DNA from: Nocardioides houyundeii
GTDB lineage: Bacteria; Actinomycetota; Actinomycetes; Propionibacteriales; Nocardioidaceae
Direction: 5' to 3'
Length of the DNA stretch: 64,000 nt
Assembly: GCF_002865585.1 (NCBI RefSeq)
Contig: NZ_CP025581.1
Coordinates: 1,240,001 to 1,304,000, forward strand
The position numbers were made by a program, and so were the translations under genes. Of the stretch, positions 27,456-36,014 are shown in pieces. Under the pieces are notes generated by a model. The model saw only the letters and a program-made list of their open reading frames with translations, made no database searches and was not told where the DNA came from. How positions within the stretch are numbered: the first letter of the stretch is position 1; the number at the start of each line of letters is the position of its first letter.

Positions 27456-29291
27456 TCACGGAGCGAGCACCTCGACGTCGAGGTCCTCCGCGCATCGGCG
27501 CTCGACCTTGCGGCCCAGCGCCGGGTCGCGGGTCAGGACCCGGACTCCGCCGCCCCAGATGTTGGCGGCGCTGCAGATCGACTCGGGGCTGGTGGGATCG
27601 AGGTAGTACGCGGCCGTGTGGATCGGGTCGTTGATGGTCTCGAGCCCGGACTGCAGCAGCCAGAAGTTGGAGATCCCGTCCTCGTTGGGTCCCAGGGGAC
27701 CGGTGGAGTAGGCGGCCAGGATCGTCTTGCGGTGCTCCTCCATGACGTCGAACATGTGGTCCAGGGCCCGGTCGTTGGCCACGTTGTCGTGCAGCGCGAC
27801 CGGGGTGAACACCGAGCCGAGGGTCATCGGGCGCCAGGGAGCCGAGATCAGGAACATCACCGCGAAGGCGCAGGCGAAGGCCGGCACCACTCCGGCGCCG
27901 CCCCACCATCGTCCTGCCCACCGTTGCAGGGGGCCGATCAGCTCGGCGAAGAGCACCACGACCGCGGTCGCCAGCACGAGCCAGGCGAACTTGATGGGGT
28001 AGTAGCCCCAGAGCTCCTCGGCGCCCCGCCTGGCCAGCATCAGCTGGGTGACGCCCAGCGCGACCGCGGGGGCCGCGACGAGCACCCCGATCGGCACCTC
28101 GGGACGCAGCCGGCGGTACAGCACGAGCACGCCCACGCACGCCGCGATCCCGAACCACAGTGCGCGGCTGGCGTCCACCAGGGGATGCCCGCCGTCGAAC
28201 GCCGGGAGACCGCCCGCGGTGCGCAGGTCCGGGAGCGTGACCAGGTAGGCGTAGACCAGTGCGGCCAGGAAGAGGCCTCCGGGCAGCAGGAGCGCCCGCC
28301 CGGCCGCCTTCAGGGCCTTGCGCTGCCGCACGACCATGGCGAGCATCAGGAACGCCGGCACCACCGCGACGGGGCCCCAGGACATCCCGATCGCCCACGT
28401 GGCCAGCACCAGGCCGGTCAGGGTGCCCACGGGGCGGCGCGCCTGCGCCAGCCAGCACTCCCAGGTCAGCAGGAGCATCAGCATGGTGGGAGCGGAGTTC
28501 TGGAAGCCGTGCTGGAAGGCGTAGCCGGAGCTGTACCAGAGCCACGGGAAGGTGCCGGCCACGGCGCCCACCAGGATCCGGTGGCCACCGGGCCGGGCCT
28601 TGCCGATCGCGATCAGGGAGGCGGCCACACCGACGGCCATGAACAGCAGCAGCGACATCTGGCTGCCGCCGAGCACGACCTGGCGGACGACCTCGCTGGC
28701 GCTGGACCCCTCGGTGACGCTCGGTGAGGCCCAGGACCCGTGCAGCACGGTCGCCAGCGGAGCCGCGTTCCCCTGGGACCTCAGCAGGCCGCCCTCGAGC
28801 ACGAACTGGCGGTTGAGGATCATGTTGTTGGCGGCGTCGCCGGTCATCGCCCAGCCGAGCCAGGGGTTGGCTGCCCGGAACGCGGTCCACAGCAGGTAGG
28901 CCGAGACCAGCACCTGGGTCAGGGTGCAGGCGACGAGGTCGACGAGCTGTCGACGGTCCAGCTGAGGGACCTGCCGTGAGGCCAGCACCACATGGACCAC
29001 GCCGACCGCGGTCCACGCGACCAGGTTGTCCGTGCCCAGGGTCCAGCCCACGTGGGGGGCCGCCAGGGTGAACAGCACCTGGGCGACCAGCGCCCCGAGC
29101 AGGACGACGACGAACGAGAGCCGCCAGCCCAGCGTCCCGGCGTACGCCGTCACTCCCGCACCGAGCACCGCCAGGACCAGGAGCAGCGGCTGCCCCGTCG
29201 TGACGGCGACCGCGCACCCCGCCACCAGCAGCACCAGCCAGCCGGTCAGCAGTGGCACGTGGACGTCGCGCATTGCGCCCCTGGACTGCAC
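27456..29291 (-). CDS. Large polytopic membrane protein, GT-C-like, function unknown
   Basis: 611 aa with about twelve hydrophobic helices and a C-terminal soluble part (~110 aa). A luminal-type loop carries GDAANNMILNRQFVLEGG, reminiscent of the acidic first loop of GT-C glycosyltransferases that use polyprenyl-phosphate sugars. The neighbour is a polyprenyl-phosphate sugar synthase, which supports this reading, but I cannot name a family. The start is GTG 29291 (GGGAG 5 nt upstream) or ATG 29273 (MRDVHVPLL). Confidence 0.65.
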   Translation of the reverse strand: MQSRGAMRDVHVPLLTGWLVLLVAGCAVAVTTGQPLLLVLAVLGAGVTAYAGTLGWRLSFVVVLLGALVAQVLFTLAAPHVGWTLGTDNLVAWTAVGVVHVVLASRQVPQLDRRQLVDLVACTLTQVLVSAYLLWTAFRAANPWLGWAMTGDAANNMILNRQFVLEGGLLRSQGNAAPLATVLHGSWASPSVTEGSSASEVVRQVVLGGSQMSLLLFMAVGVAASLIAIGKARPGGHRILVGAVAGTFPWLWYSSGYAFQHGFQNSAPTMLMLLLTWECWLAQARRPVGTLTGLVLATWAIGMSWGPVAVVPAFLMLAMVVRQRKALKAAGRALLLPGGLFLAALVYAYLVTLPDLRTAGGLPAFDGGHPLVDASRALWFGIAACVGVLVLYRRLRPEVPIGVLVAAPAVALGVTQLMLARRGAEELWGYYPIKFAWLVLATAVVVLFAELIGPLQRWAGRWWGGAGVVPAFACAFAVMFLISAPWRPMTLGSVFTPVALHDNVANDRALDHMFDVMEEHRKTILAAYSTGPLGPNEDGISNFWLLQSGLETINDPIHTAAYYLDPTSPESICSAANIWGGGVRVLTRDPALGRKVERRCAEDLDVEVLAP

Positions 29292-29330
29292 TACGTCTCC
29301 CTCAGTTCCCTCTTCACCAGCACGTGGACC

Positions 29331-30485
29331 CTACAGGGGGCCGGCGGACCGCTCGCAACGGTCGGCGGTGGGCAGGAGGAGGTCGACCCCGACCGCGCGG
29401 TGGTCCGAGACAGCAGAGGGCAGAACCCGCGCCGCGGACGGAACGAGGTCCTTGCTGACGTAGATGTGGTCGATCCGGGCGCGCGGGGCCCGGGGCGGGA
29501 CGGTCAGGCCGGATCCCTGCCCCACCACGGTCCAGGGATCGGTCAGGGTCGCGGTCATGGTCCGGTACGGCTCGCTGTCCGGGGTGGCGTTGAAGTCGCC
29601 GCCGACGACCACCGGCGTCGGGGCGCTCGTGGACACCACCTGCTGGACAGACCGGGCCTGGGCCCTGCGCAGCTCGGTCGAGGTGTGGTCCAGATGGGTG
29701 TTGTAGACGTCCACGGAGTGGCCCTGCACGTCGACCCGGGTGCGCAGCAGTCCCCGCTGCTCGCCGCCGGGGCGGTTCGGCAGCGTGTGGTGCTCCGCCT
29801 CGGTGATGGGAAAGCGGGAGAGAGTGGCCAGGCCGTACTGCTGGGGCTCCCGGCTCCCCGCGGCCCAGGTGAGGTTGGGGGCGAACGCCTGGTACATCCC
29901 CAGCTCCGTGGCCAGCTGGGCCGGGGTGTCCCGCGACCCGGACCGGGGCCGGAACCGGTCCACCTCCTGCAGCAGCACGACGTCGGCGCCCGAGGCCCGG
30001 ATCTCCCCGGCGATGGTGTCCAGGTCCAGGCCGCGGGGCCCGATGCCGGCGTGGATGTTGAACGTCAGCACCTTGAGCGAGACGACGCTGGGCAGGGGCA
30101 GGCAGTACGGAGCGGCGCGGGAAGCGGTCGGACCTGGGGCGGCGGTGGTGCCGGGCCGGGTCGGGTCGGGCGAGGGCGAGGTGGGGATGACGGTCTTCAC
30201 GGTGGCCGGGGTCCGGGATCGCCCGGGGGAGGCGGTGGCCCCTGTGGCGGGAGCGGGGGAGGGGCCGTCCGACTCCGTCGGGGACGCGGTGGGTGACGCG
30301 GGCGTGCCGCTGGGGTCGGCGGACGGAGCGGCGGTCGGCGGTACGCCGGTCGCGACGGCAGCGGGCCGCGGCACGGGAGTCCCCTGGTCGGCCGGGTCCA
30401 GGGTCACCACCGTGAACGAGACCAGGCAGGTGAGGCCCAGCGCCGCGACCACTGCCCAGGGCAGCGTGGTCCTGAACCGACTCAT
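29331..30485 (-). CDS. Secreted endonuclease/exonuclease/phosphatase (EEP) family protein
   Basis: 384 aa. A signal sequence or membrane anchor (LPWAVVAALGLTCLVSFTVV) and a ~100-residue Pro/Ser/Thr/Ala linker precede the EEP domain from about residue 135. Catalytic motifs are LTFNIHAGIG, LLQEVDRF, NTHLDH, GGDFNATPDS and SDHRAVGVDL, covering the Asn, Glu, Asp and final Asp-His of DNase I-like folds. The substrate may be a nucleic acid, a sphingomyelin-type lipid or a phosphoester. A TAGCAT box at 30518-30523 is a possible -10. Confidence 0.85.
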   Translation of the reverse strand: MSRFRTTLPWAVVAALGLTCLVSFTVVTLDPADQGTPVPRPAAVATGVPPTAAPSADPSGTPASPTASPTESDGPSPAPATGATASPGRSRTPATVKTVIPTSPSPDPTRPGTTAAPGPTASRAAPYCLPLPSVVSLKVLTFNIHAGIGPRGLDLDTIAGEIRASGADVVLLQEVDRFRPRSGSRDTPAQLATELGMYQAFAPNLTWAAGSREPQQYGLATLSRFPITEAEHHTLPNRPGGEQRGLLRTRVDVQGHSVDVYNTHLDHTSTELRRAQARSVQQVVSTSAPTPVVVGGDFNATPDSEPYRTMTATLTDPWTVVGQGSGLTVPPRAPRARIDHIYVSKDLVPSAARVLPSAVSDHRAVGVDLLLPTADRCERSAGPL

Positions 30486-30577
30486 CCGTGCTCCGTGATC
30501 GTGGGGAAGACGACGTCATGCTAGTCGCCGAAGCCGGACCGGAGGCCCTGGACGCGGGGTTCGGGGAGGTCGGGAGC

Positions 30578-30583
30578 TACGGT
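30578..30583 (+). promoter_or_regulatory. Putative -10 box of the TIGR03936 gene
   Basis: TACGGT ends 7 nt before GTG 30591, supporting a leaderless start there rather than at the in-frame GTG 30582, which overlaps the box. Confidence 0.4.
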
Positions 30584-30590
30584 GTCCGGC

Positions 30591-31307
30591 GTGCGTGAGC
30601 AGCCTGAGCAGCAAGCCCCACCGGTCCAGCGTCTGAGGATCCGGTACGCCAAGCGCGGGCGGCTACGGTTCACCAGCCACCGCGACTTCAGTCGTGCCTT
30701 CGAGAGGGCGATCTTCCGAGCCCGCATCCCGATGGCCTACTCCTCGGGCTTCAACCCGCATCCCCGCATCTCCTATGCCAACGCCTCACCGACGGGCGCG
30801 GCCTCGGAGGCCGAGTACCTCGAGATCGGGCTCGCCCAGGTCGTCGACCCGGCCCAGGTCCACAGCGAGCTCGACGAGGCGCTGCCCGACGGGCTGGACG
30901 TGGTGGAGGTCGTGGAGTCCCCGGGGGGCTCGCTCGCGGACCTGCTTCAGGCCAGCCGCTGGCGGGTGGGCCTGCCCGGCGTGGACGGCATCGAGCCGTT
31001 GGTCGAGCGCTTCCTGGCTCAGCAGGAGGTCCTGGTCGAACGGATGACCAAGAAGGGCAAGCGCGAGTTCGACGCCCGGGCCGCCGTGCTGTCCCTGGTC
31101 GCCGAGCCGGGCACCGGAGGCACGGTGCTCGAGCTGGTGCTGCGACACACCGTGCCGGCCGTGCGGCCCGACGACGTGCTGGCCGCGCTCGCCACGGTCG
31201 GCGAGCTCCCGACGGTGGGCGGGGTGCCGCTGCTGACCCGGATCGAGCAGGGCCCCCTGGACGAGGAGTCCGGCGCGATCGCCGACCCGCTGCATCCGCT
31301 GGTTTAG
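30591..31307 (+). CDS. TIGR03936 family radical SAM-linked protein (DUF2344)
   Basis: 238 aa. The core VQRLRIRYAKRGRLRFTSHRDFSRAFERA, AYSSGFNPHPRISYANASPTG and EAEYLEIGL is the conserved DUF2344 signature. The family is the partner of TIGR03960 radical SAM proteins and in many bacteria is fused to them. Function is unknown; its steady linkage to RNase E/G and L21/L27 genes suggests an RNA or ribosome role (inference). An in-frame GTG at 30582 is the alternative start. Confidence 0.85.
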   Translation: MREQPEQQAPPVQRLRIRYAKRGRLRFTSHRDFSRAFERAIFRARIPMAYSSGFNPHPRISYANASPTGAASEAEYLEIGLAQVVDPAQVHSELDEALPDGLDVVEVVESPGGSLADLLQASRWRVGLPGVDGIEPLVERFLAQQEVLVERMTKKGKREFDARAAVLSLVAEPGTGGTVLELVLRHTVPAVRPDDVLAALATVGELPTVGGVPLLTRIEQGPLDEESGAIADPLHPLV

Positions 31308-31659
31308 GGCCTTCGGCTCGGGGGTGTGCGATACTCGCCCTTGGTCGCACCTGACGGCGTACGCCGCCGAGTGGGACCCGACGACGTTCTCGCCGGCTCG
31401 ACATCCAGTCGTCCGGCACGAGGGATGAAGGTCGCCACCAGACCGCGACGCGGCCCGGGTGAGTCCGTGACAGGGGCTCTCCCGTGTGACACCGACAGGT
31501 GTCTCAGGGCCCCGCGACCGCGGCAGGTGGACGGCGCGCATCCGTCGACGCGCCCGCGGAGGGCGTCGCCGCCATCGAAGGCTTTGCGTCGCGGATCCTG
31601 AGTGCTCGGGTCCCGGCGTCCTAACACAGCCGGTGCACGGCACCGGTCGAGGAGCGCAG
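31308..31659 (+). promoter_or_regulatory. 352-bp rne upstream region and structured leader
   Basis: No gene here. GATACT at 31329-31334 is a candidate -10, which would give a leader of about 320 nt. Two perfect hairpins are visible: GACACC/GGTGTC (31488-31493 with 31498-31503) and CCGGTGC/GCACCGG (31630-31636 with 31640-31646). The second ends 2 nt before the GAGGAG ribosome site at 31649-31654. RNase E genes are autoregulated through their leaders in enterobacteria; the same here is only an idea. Confidence 0.4.
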
Positions 31660-34600
31660 ATGCTCGACGAGAATCCTGTTGAAGAGTCGAACGGCAGCAC
31701 CGGTTCGTCCGCCGCGAACGAGGTGGGCGCCGCGTCCACCCCGCCGGCAGACGGTGCTGCACCCGTGAAGAGGGCGGCGGCCAAGCGGACCTCCACCCGC
31801 AAGACGGCGGCGAAGAAGACCACGACGGCGCGCGAGAGCGCTGCCGCCGACCCGCTCCCGGAGAGCCCGAGCGAGGGTGTCCCCGCGGGCCCGGACGTGA
31901 CGGGGGAGGAGGGCGTGCCGGCCAAGAAGGCGGCCGCCAAGCGGACCACCGCGCGGAAGACCACCACGCGCAAGACGGCAGCCAAGAAGGCTGCCGCGCC
32001 TGCGGCCGGCTCCGAGGAGCCCGCCGCAGCGACCGAGGGTGCGGCCACCGAGCCGGTCACCGGCACGCTGCCGCTCTTCCAGGCGCCCGAGACCAGGGCC
32101 CCGGCCCGACGTACCCGCAAGCGCGCCGAGCCTGCTCCCGTCGCGGATCCGGTCACCGCACCGGTCACCCCAGCGGGGGACGCACCCGCAGCGGCCGCGC
32201 CGGCGGACCCCGAGCCGCAGGCCCCGGCCGAGGCGCCGCGGACCACCGTCACCAGGCGCACGCGCGGCACCTCGACCCGAGCGGCCCGTGCCAAGGCTGC
32301 TGAGGCGAACACCTCGGCCGAGTCGGCTCCGGCCGAGACCCGCACACCCGCCGTGGCCGAGTCTTCCGCGACCGCTGCCGCCACCCCCACTTCCGGGAGC
32401 GCCGCCACCGCCGAGGTCGCCCCGGCTGCCGCCGAGGCCTCCCAGGAGGCCCCGGTCGAGGCCCCCAAGGTGACGCGCCGCAACCCCCGCTCCCGCCGGG
32501 GCACGGGCACCCGGGTCGCCGCCGACCGGGTCGAGGCACCCGCCGAGACGCCGGTCGAGACGCCGGTCGAGGAGGACGACCCGGAGATCACCGAGGCGCT
32601 CGACGCGGCTGCGGTGCCCGACCAGGCCGAGGACCAGGCCGAGGACCAGGCTGAGGACCAGGCCGAGGACCAGGCTGAGGACCAGGCCGACGAGGACGAG
32701 GACCAGGGCGAGGGGACCCCGGCGCGTCGCCGCCGGCGCCGCGGCGGTCGCCGTCGCCGCAAGCCCGGTGAGAACCAGGGCGAGGACCACTCGGCGGACT
32801 CCGAGGACGAGACCGAGGCCTCCGCCGAGGAGCCCACCGAGGAGTCCGACGGCGCTGAGGGCGCCGATGGCACCGACGGCACCGAGGACCAGAACGGCTC
32901 GCCCAGCTCCCGCCGGCGGAGGCGCCGTCGCCGCTCCAGCGAGGACGGCGGGGACAACGGTGACGACCCGGAGAACACCGTCACCCGGGTGCGCAAGGCA
33001 CGCTCGGCCGAGGACCAGATCACCGCGGTCGCCGGCTCCACCCGGCTCGAGGCCAAGAAGCAGCGACGTCGCGAAGGTCGCGAGGCCGGCCGGCGCCGCG
33101 CTCCGATCGTGAGCGAGGCCGAGTTCCTGGCCCGCCGCGAGGCCGTCGAACGGGTGATGGTCATCCGACAGCGCAAGGACCTGACCCAGATCGCGGTGCT
33201 CGAGGACAAGGTGCTCGTGGAGCACTACGTGGCTCGCGAGTCCCAGACCTCCCTGATCGGGAACGTCTACCTGGGCAAGGTGCAGAACGTGCTGCCCTCC
33301 ATGGAGGCGGCGTTCATCGACATCGGCAAGGGCCGCAACGCCGTGCTCTACGCCGGCGAGGTGAACTGGTCGGCGCTCGGCCACAAGGAGGGGCAGCCCC
33401 GCAAGATCGAGTCGGTGCTCACCTCCGGCCAGACCATCCTGGTCCAGGTCACCAAGGACCCGATCGGGCACAAGGGCGCGCGGCTGAGCAGCCAGGTCAG
33501 CCTGGCCGGCCGCTTCCTGGTCTACGTCCCCGACGGCACCACGAGCGGGATCTCGCGCAAGCTCCCCGACACCGAGCGCAACCGCCTGAAGGCGCTGCTC
33601 AAGGAGATCGTCCCGGACAGCGCCGGAGTGATCGTCCGCACGGCGGCCGAGGGCGCCAGCGAGGACGAGCTGACCCGGGACGTGGAGCGGCTCAAGGCCC
33701 GCTGGGAGGACATCGAGGCGAAGGCCCGGGGCAACGCCCCCCAGCTCCTCTACGGAGAGCCCGACCTCACCCTCAAGGTGGTGCGCGACCTCTTCACCGA
33801 GGACTTCAACAAGCTCGTCATCGAGGGCGACGACGCCTGGGACACCGTCCAGGGCTACGTCACCCACGTGGCACCCGACCTCGAGGCGCGCCTGGAGCGC
33901 TACCGGCCCTCGGAGCACAGCGACCAGGACGTGTTCTCGGCGTACCGGATCGAGGAGCAGATCGCCAAGGGGCTGGACCGCAAGGTCTGGCTCCCGTCGG
34001 GCGGCTCGCTGATCATCGACCGCACCGAGGCCATGACGGTGGTCGACGTCAACACCGGCAAGTTCACCGGCTCCGGGGGCAACCTCGAGGAGACGGTGAC
34101 CAAGAACAACCTCGAGGCCGCCGAGGAGATCGTGCGCCAGCTGCGGCTGCGCGACATCGGCGGCATCATCGTGGTCGACTTCATCGACATGGTGCTCGAG
34201 GCCAACCGGGACCTGGTGGTCCGGCGCCTCGTGGAGTGCCTGGGACGGGACCGGACCCGGCACCAGGTCGCCGAGGTCACCTCGCTCGGCCTGGTCCAGA
34301 TGACGCGCAAGCGCATCGGCACCGGCCTGCTGGAGACCTTCTCCCACGACTGCGACCACTGTCACGGACGCGGCGTGGTGGTGCAGAGCACCCCCGTCGA
34401 GCCCAGGGCAGGGGACGACGAGGCGCGCCGCGGTGGTGGCGGGCGCCGAGGAGCTCGCAGCGGCCGCAGCGAGAAGGGCGCGGAGCGGACCCCGGAGAAG
34501 GTCCCGGATCGCATCGTGCCGCCCTCGCCCAAGGTCGTCGCCTCCATGGTCAAGCCCGAGAGCGTCCTCCAGGCGGTCGAGGCCCGGCAGGCCGAGCCCG

Positions 34601-35064
34601 ACTCCCAGCCCGACCCCCAGCCCGACTCGCAGCCCGAGCACCTCGAGCCGACCGGGTCTGCCCAGGAGCACGAGCAGCCGGTGCTGGCGCCGCCGGTGGT
34701 CACCGAGGCCGAGCCGGACGCCCCCGTGGCGCCTCCGGTGGCACCCCCGGTGGCACCCCCGGTGGCACCTCCGGTGGCAGAGCCGGCGTCAGAGCCCGAC
34801 GCGACGCCCAAAGGGAGCCGCGAGCCCGACCAGGTGGAGCAGGCTGCTCCCGTGGCGACGGACAAGCCCCGGGTCGTGACCCGGACGCGCCGTCGTACCG
34901 CCTCCCGGCCGGCTGGACCGCCCGCGGTCGTCACCGTGGACCCGGCGCCTTCCGGCCTGGAGACGCCCACCGACGGCGGCTCCGGGAACGGTGACGGTTC
35001 GAGCGACCCCGAGTCCCAGGTCGAGCACGTCCCGATCAAGAAGAAGGGCGCCCGCAAGCGCTGA
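31660..35064 (+). CDS. rne: Ribonuclease E/G family endoribonuclease with long disordered arms
   Basis: 1134 aa. ATG 31660 (MLDENPVEESN) has GAGGAG 5 nt upstream. Residues 1 to about 490 are Ala/Lys/Pro/Glu-rich and disordered, including lysine-rich KRTTARKTTTRK-like stretches and arginine clusters (RRRRRGGRRRRK). The catalytic core has the S1 domain (IGNVYLGKVQNVLPSMEAAFIDIG), metal ligands Asp796 (VVDVNTGKF) and Asp840 (IIVVDFIDM), and the Zn-link Cys898/Cys901 (CDHCHGRG). The C-terminal ~200 residues are again disordered with a proline-rich PPVA repeat. It processes rRNA and mRNA 5'-end dependently; the arms probably scaffold a degradosome. Confidence 0.95.
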   Translation: MLDENPVEESNGSTGSSAANEVGAASTPPADGAAPVKRAAAKRTSTRKTAAKKTTTARESAAADPLPESPSEGVPAGPDVTGEEGVPAKKAAAKRTTARKTTTRKTAAKKAAAPAAGSEEPAAATEGAATEPVTGTLPLFQAPETRAPARRTRKRAEPAPVADPVTAPVTPAGDAPAAAAPADPEPQAPAEAPRTTVTRRTRGTSTRAARAKAAEANTSAESAPAETRTPAVAESSATAAATPTSGSAATAEVAPAAAEASQEAPVEAPKVTRRNPRSRRGTGTRVAADRVEAPAETPVETPVEEDDPEITEALDAAAVPDQAEDQAEDQAEDQAEDQAEDQADEDEDQGEGTPARRRRRRGGRRRRKPGENQGEDHSADSEDETEASAEEPTEESDGAEGADGTDGTEDQNGSPSSRRRRRRRRSSEDGGDNGDDPENTVTRVRKARSAEDQITAVAGSTRLEAKKQRRREGREAGRRRAPIVSEAEFLARREAVERVMVIRQRKDLTQIAVLEDKVLVEHYVARESQTSLIGNVYLGKVQNVLPSMEAAFIDIGKGRNAVLYAGEVNWSALGHKEGQPRKIESVLTSGQTILVQVTKDPIGHKGARLSSQVSLAGRFLVYVPDGTTSGISRKLPDTERNRLKALLKEIVPDSAGVIVRTAAEGASEDELTRDVERLKARWEDIEAKARGNAPQLLYGEPDLTLKVVRDLFTEDFNKLVIEGDDAWDTVQGYVTHVAPDLEARLERYRPSEHSDQDVFSAYRIEEQIAKGLDRKVWLPSGGSLIIDRTEAMTVVDVNTGKFTGSGGNLEETVTKNNLEAAEEIVRQLRLRDIGGIIVVDFIDMVLEANRDLVVRRLVECLGRDRTRHQVAEVTSLGLVQMTRKRIGTGLLETFSHDCDHCHGRGVVVQSTPVEPRAGDDEARRGGGGRRGARSGRSEKGAERTPEKVPDRIVPPSPKVVASMVKPESVLQAVEARQAEPDSQPDPQPDSQPEHLEPTGSAQEHEQPVLAPPVVTEAEPDAPVAPPVAPPVAPPVAPPVAEPASEPDATPKGSREPDQVEQAAPVATDKPRVVTRTRRRTASRPAGPPAVVTVDPAPSGLETPTDGGSGNGDGSSDPESQVEHVPIKKKGARKR
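32620..32691 (+). repeat. 12-bp tandem repeat in rne (6 units)
   Basis: Six in-frame 12-bp units encode DQAE five times and then DQAD. Alternating gcc/gct codons show limited divergence, so copy number could vary between strains. Confidence 0.85.
34729..34776 (+). repeat. 12-bp tandem repeat in rne C-terminal arm (4 units)
   Basis: Four 12-bp units encode APPV repeats in the proline-rich tail, differing only at synonymous third positions. Confidence 0.8.
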
Positions 35065-35081
35065 CCCGATGCTGCCGAGCC

Positions 35082-35118
35082 CCTCTCCTGCCCGCTCCTC
35101 GCGGGTGGGCAGGAGAGG
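35082..35118 (+). terminator. Terminator-like hairpin after rne
   Basis: Perfect 12-bp stem (35082-35093 with 35107-35118) and a 13-nt loop, 18 bp after the rne stop. There is no U tract. A separate rplU promoter follows, which supports a transcript boundary. Confidence 0.65.
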
Positions 35119-35154
35119 ATCAGGCGCTCGTGCAGGGTCGGACGGGGCCTCGTT

Positions 35155-35183
35155 TTGCCCTGTCGCAGTCGAAGTCGTAAAGT
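35155..35183 (+). promoter_or_regulatory. Promoter of the rplU-rpmA operon
   Basis: TTGCCC (35155-35160) and TAAAGT (35178-35183) are separated by 17 bp, a good housekeeping-sigma match in an otherwise GC-rich gap. Transcription would start near 35190, giving a leader of about 130 nt. Confidence 0.65.
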
Positions 35184-35189
35184 TGTTCC

Positions 35190-35320
35190 TCGTGCGCTCC
35201 AGCGCACCCCCCATTCGTACGGCCCGCACGCCTTTCACGCGCGACCGGTGGCAGGGGCCGTAGTTCGTTGTCATTCAGGCCAGCAGTGGTCAGGCCAAAC
35301 CAGAGGAGAGTGAGTCCGCC
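35190..35320 (+). promoter_or_regulatory. Structured 5' leader of rplU
   Basis: The leader holds a perfect hairpin GTGCGC-TCCA-GCGCAC (35192-35207) and a long-range 8-bp pairing of TACGGCCC (35218-35225) with GGGCCGTA (35255-35262). A GAGGAGAG ribosome site precedes GTG 35321. L21 leaders are known autoregulatory elements in Firmicutes; whether this one binds L21 is untested. Confidence 0.4.
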
Positions 35321-35623
35321 GTGTACGCAGTCGTGCGCAGTGGCAGCAAGCAGCAGAAGGTTGCTGTTGGCGACGTCATCGAGATCGACAAGATGGACAC
35401 CGCCGTCGGCGAGACCGTCTCCCTGCCCGTGGTCATGGTCGTGGACGGTGACACCGTCACCGCCCAGGGCTTGGACAAGGCAGCCGTGACCGTCGAGGTC
35501 CTCGGCGCCACCAAGGGTCCCAAGATCATCATCCAGAAGTACAAGAACAAGACCGGCTACAAGAAGCGCCAGGGTCACCGCCAGAAGTACATCCAGGTCA
35601 AGGTCACCGACATCTCCCTCTGA
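35321..35623 (+). CDS. rplU: 50S ribosomal protein L21
   Basis: 100-aa L21 starting at GTG 35321 (encoding [20 protein letters not shown]). The C-terminus has the rRNA-binding [18 protein letters not shown] segment. It is followed after 40 bp by rpmA, the universal L21-L27 pair. Confidence 0.97.
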   Translation: MYAVVRSGSKQQKVAVGDVIEIDKMDTAVGETVSLPVVMVVDGDTVTAQGLDKAAVTVEVLGATKGPKIIIQKYKNKTGYKKRQGHRQKYIQVKVTDISL

Positions 35624-35663
35624 GTGGCTTCCCGCCTCTCGCGATCCACGAAGGACTGAGCTC

Positions 35664-35918
35664 ATGGCACACAAGAAGGGTGCAGCCTCGACCAAGAACG
35701 GTCGCGACTCAAACTCCCAGCGCCTCGGCGTGAAGCGTTTCGGCGGCCAGGTCGTCAGCGCCGGCGAGATCATCGTCCGCCAGCGCGGCACGCACTTCCA
35801 CCCGGGCAGCGGCATCGGCCGCGGCGGCGACGACACCCTCTTCGCGCTGGTCGCGGGTGCGGTGGAGTTCGGCACCAGGCGCGGCCGCAAGGTCGTCAAC
35901 ATCGTCCCGGGCGAGTGA
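35664..35918 (+). CDS. rpmA: 50S ribosomal protein L27
   Basis: 84-aa L27. The N-terminus [20 protein letters not shown] is the free-tail form that reaches the peptidyl-transferase centre, without the cleavable extension seen in Firmicutes. [23 protein letters not shown] is the family core. A strong terminator follows. Confidence 0.97.
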   Translation: MAHKKGAASTKNGRDSNSQRLGVKRFGGQVVSAGEIIVRQRGTHFHPGSGIGRGGDDTLFALVAGAVEFGTRRGRKVVNIVPGE

Positions 35919-35953
35919 CCTGACGCTTCCCAGCACCTCAGCACAGCATCCAT

Positions 35954-35986
35954 CGAAGGGCGTCCCTGGACTTGGGACGCCCTTCG
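35954..35986 (+). terminator. Intrinsic terminator between rpmA and obg
   Basis: A perfect 13-bp stem (35954-35966 with 35974-35986), 7-nt loop, followed by GTGTTT. It is the best-formed terminator in the window and may act as an attenuator giving more L21/L27 than Obg mRNA. Confidence 0.8.
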
Positions 35987-36014
35987 TGTGTTTCACCCCA
36001 GTCAGGAGATCCCC

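Noticed and set aside
29273..30485. The secreted EEP gene and the membrane EEP gene (38725-39702) as a recent duplication
   Set aside because: They share only family motifs and differ in topology, linker and sequence.
32620..32691. Regular repeats considered as a CRISPR-like array
   Set aside because: They are contiguous 12-bp in-frame units without spacers inside rne.
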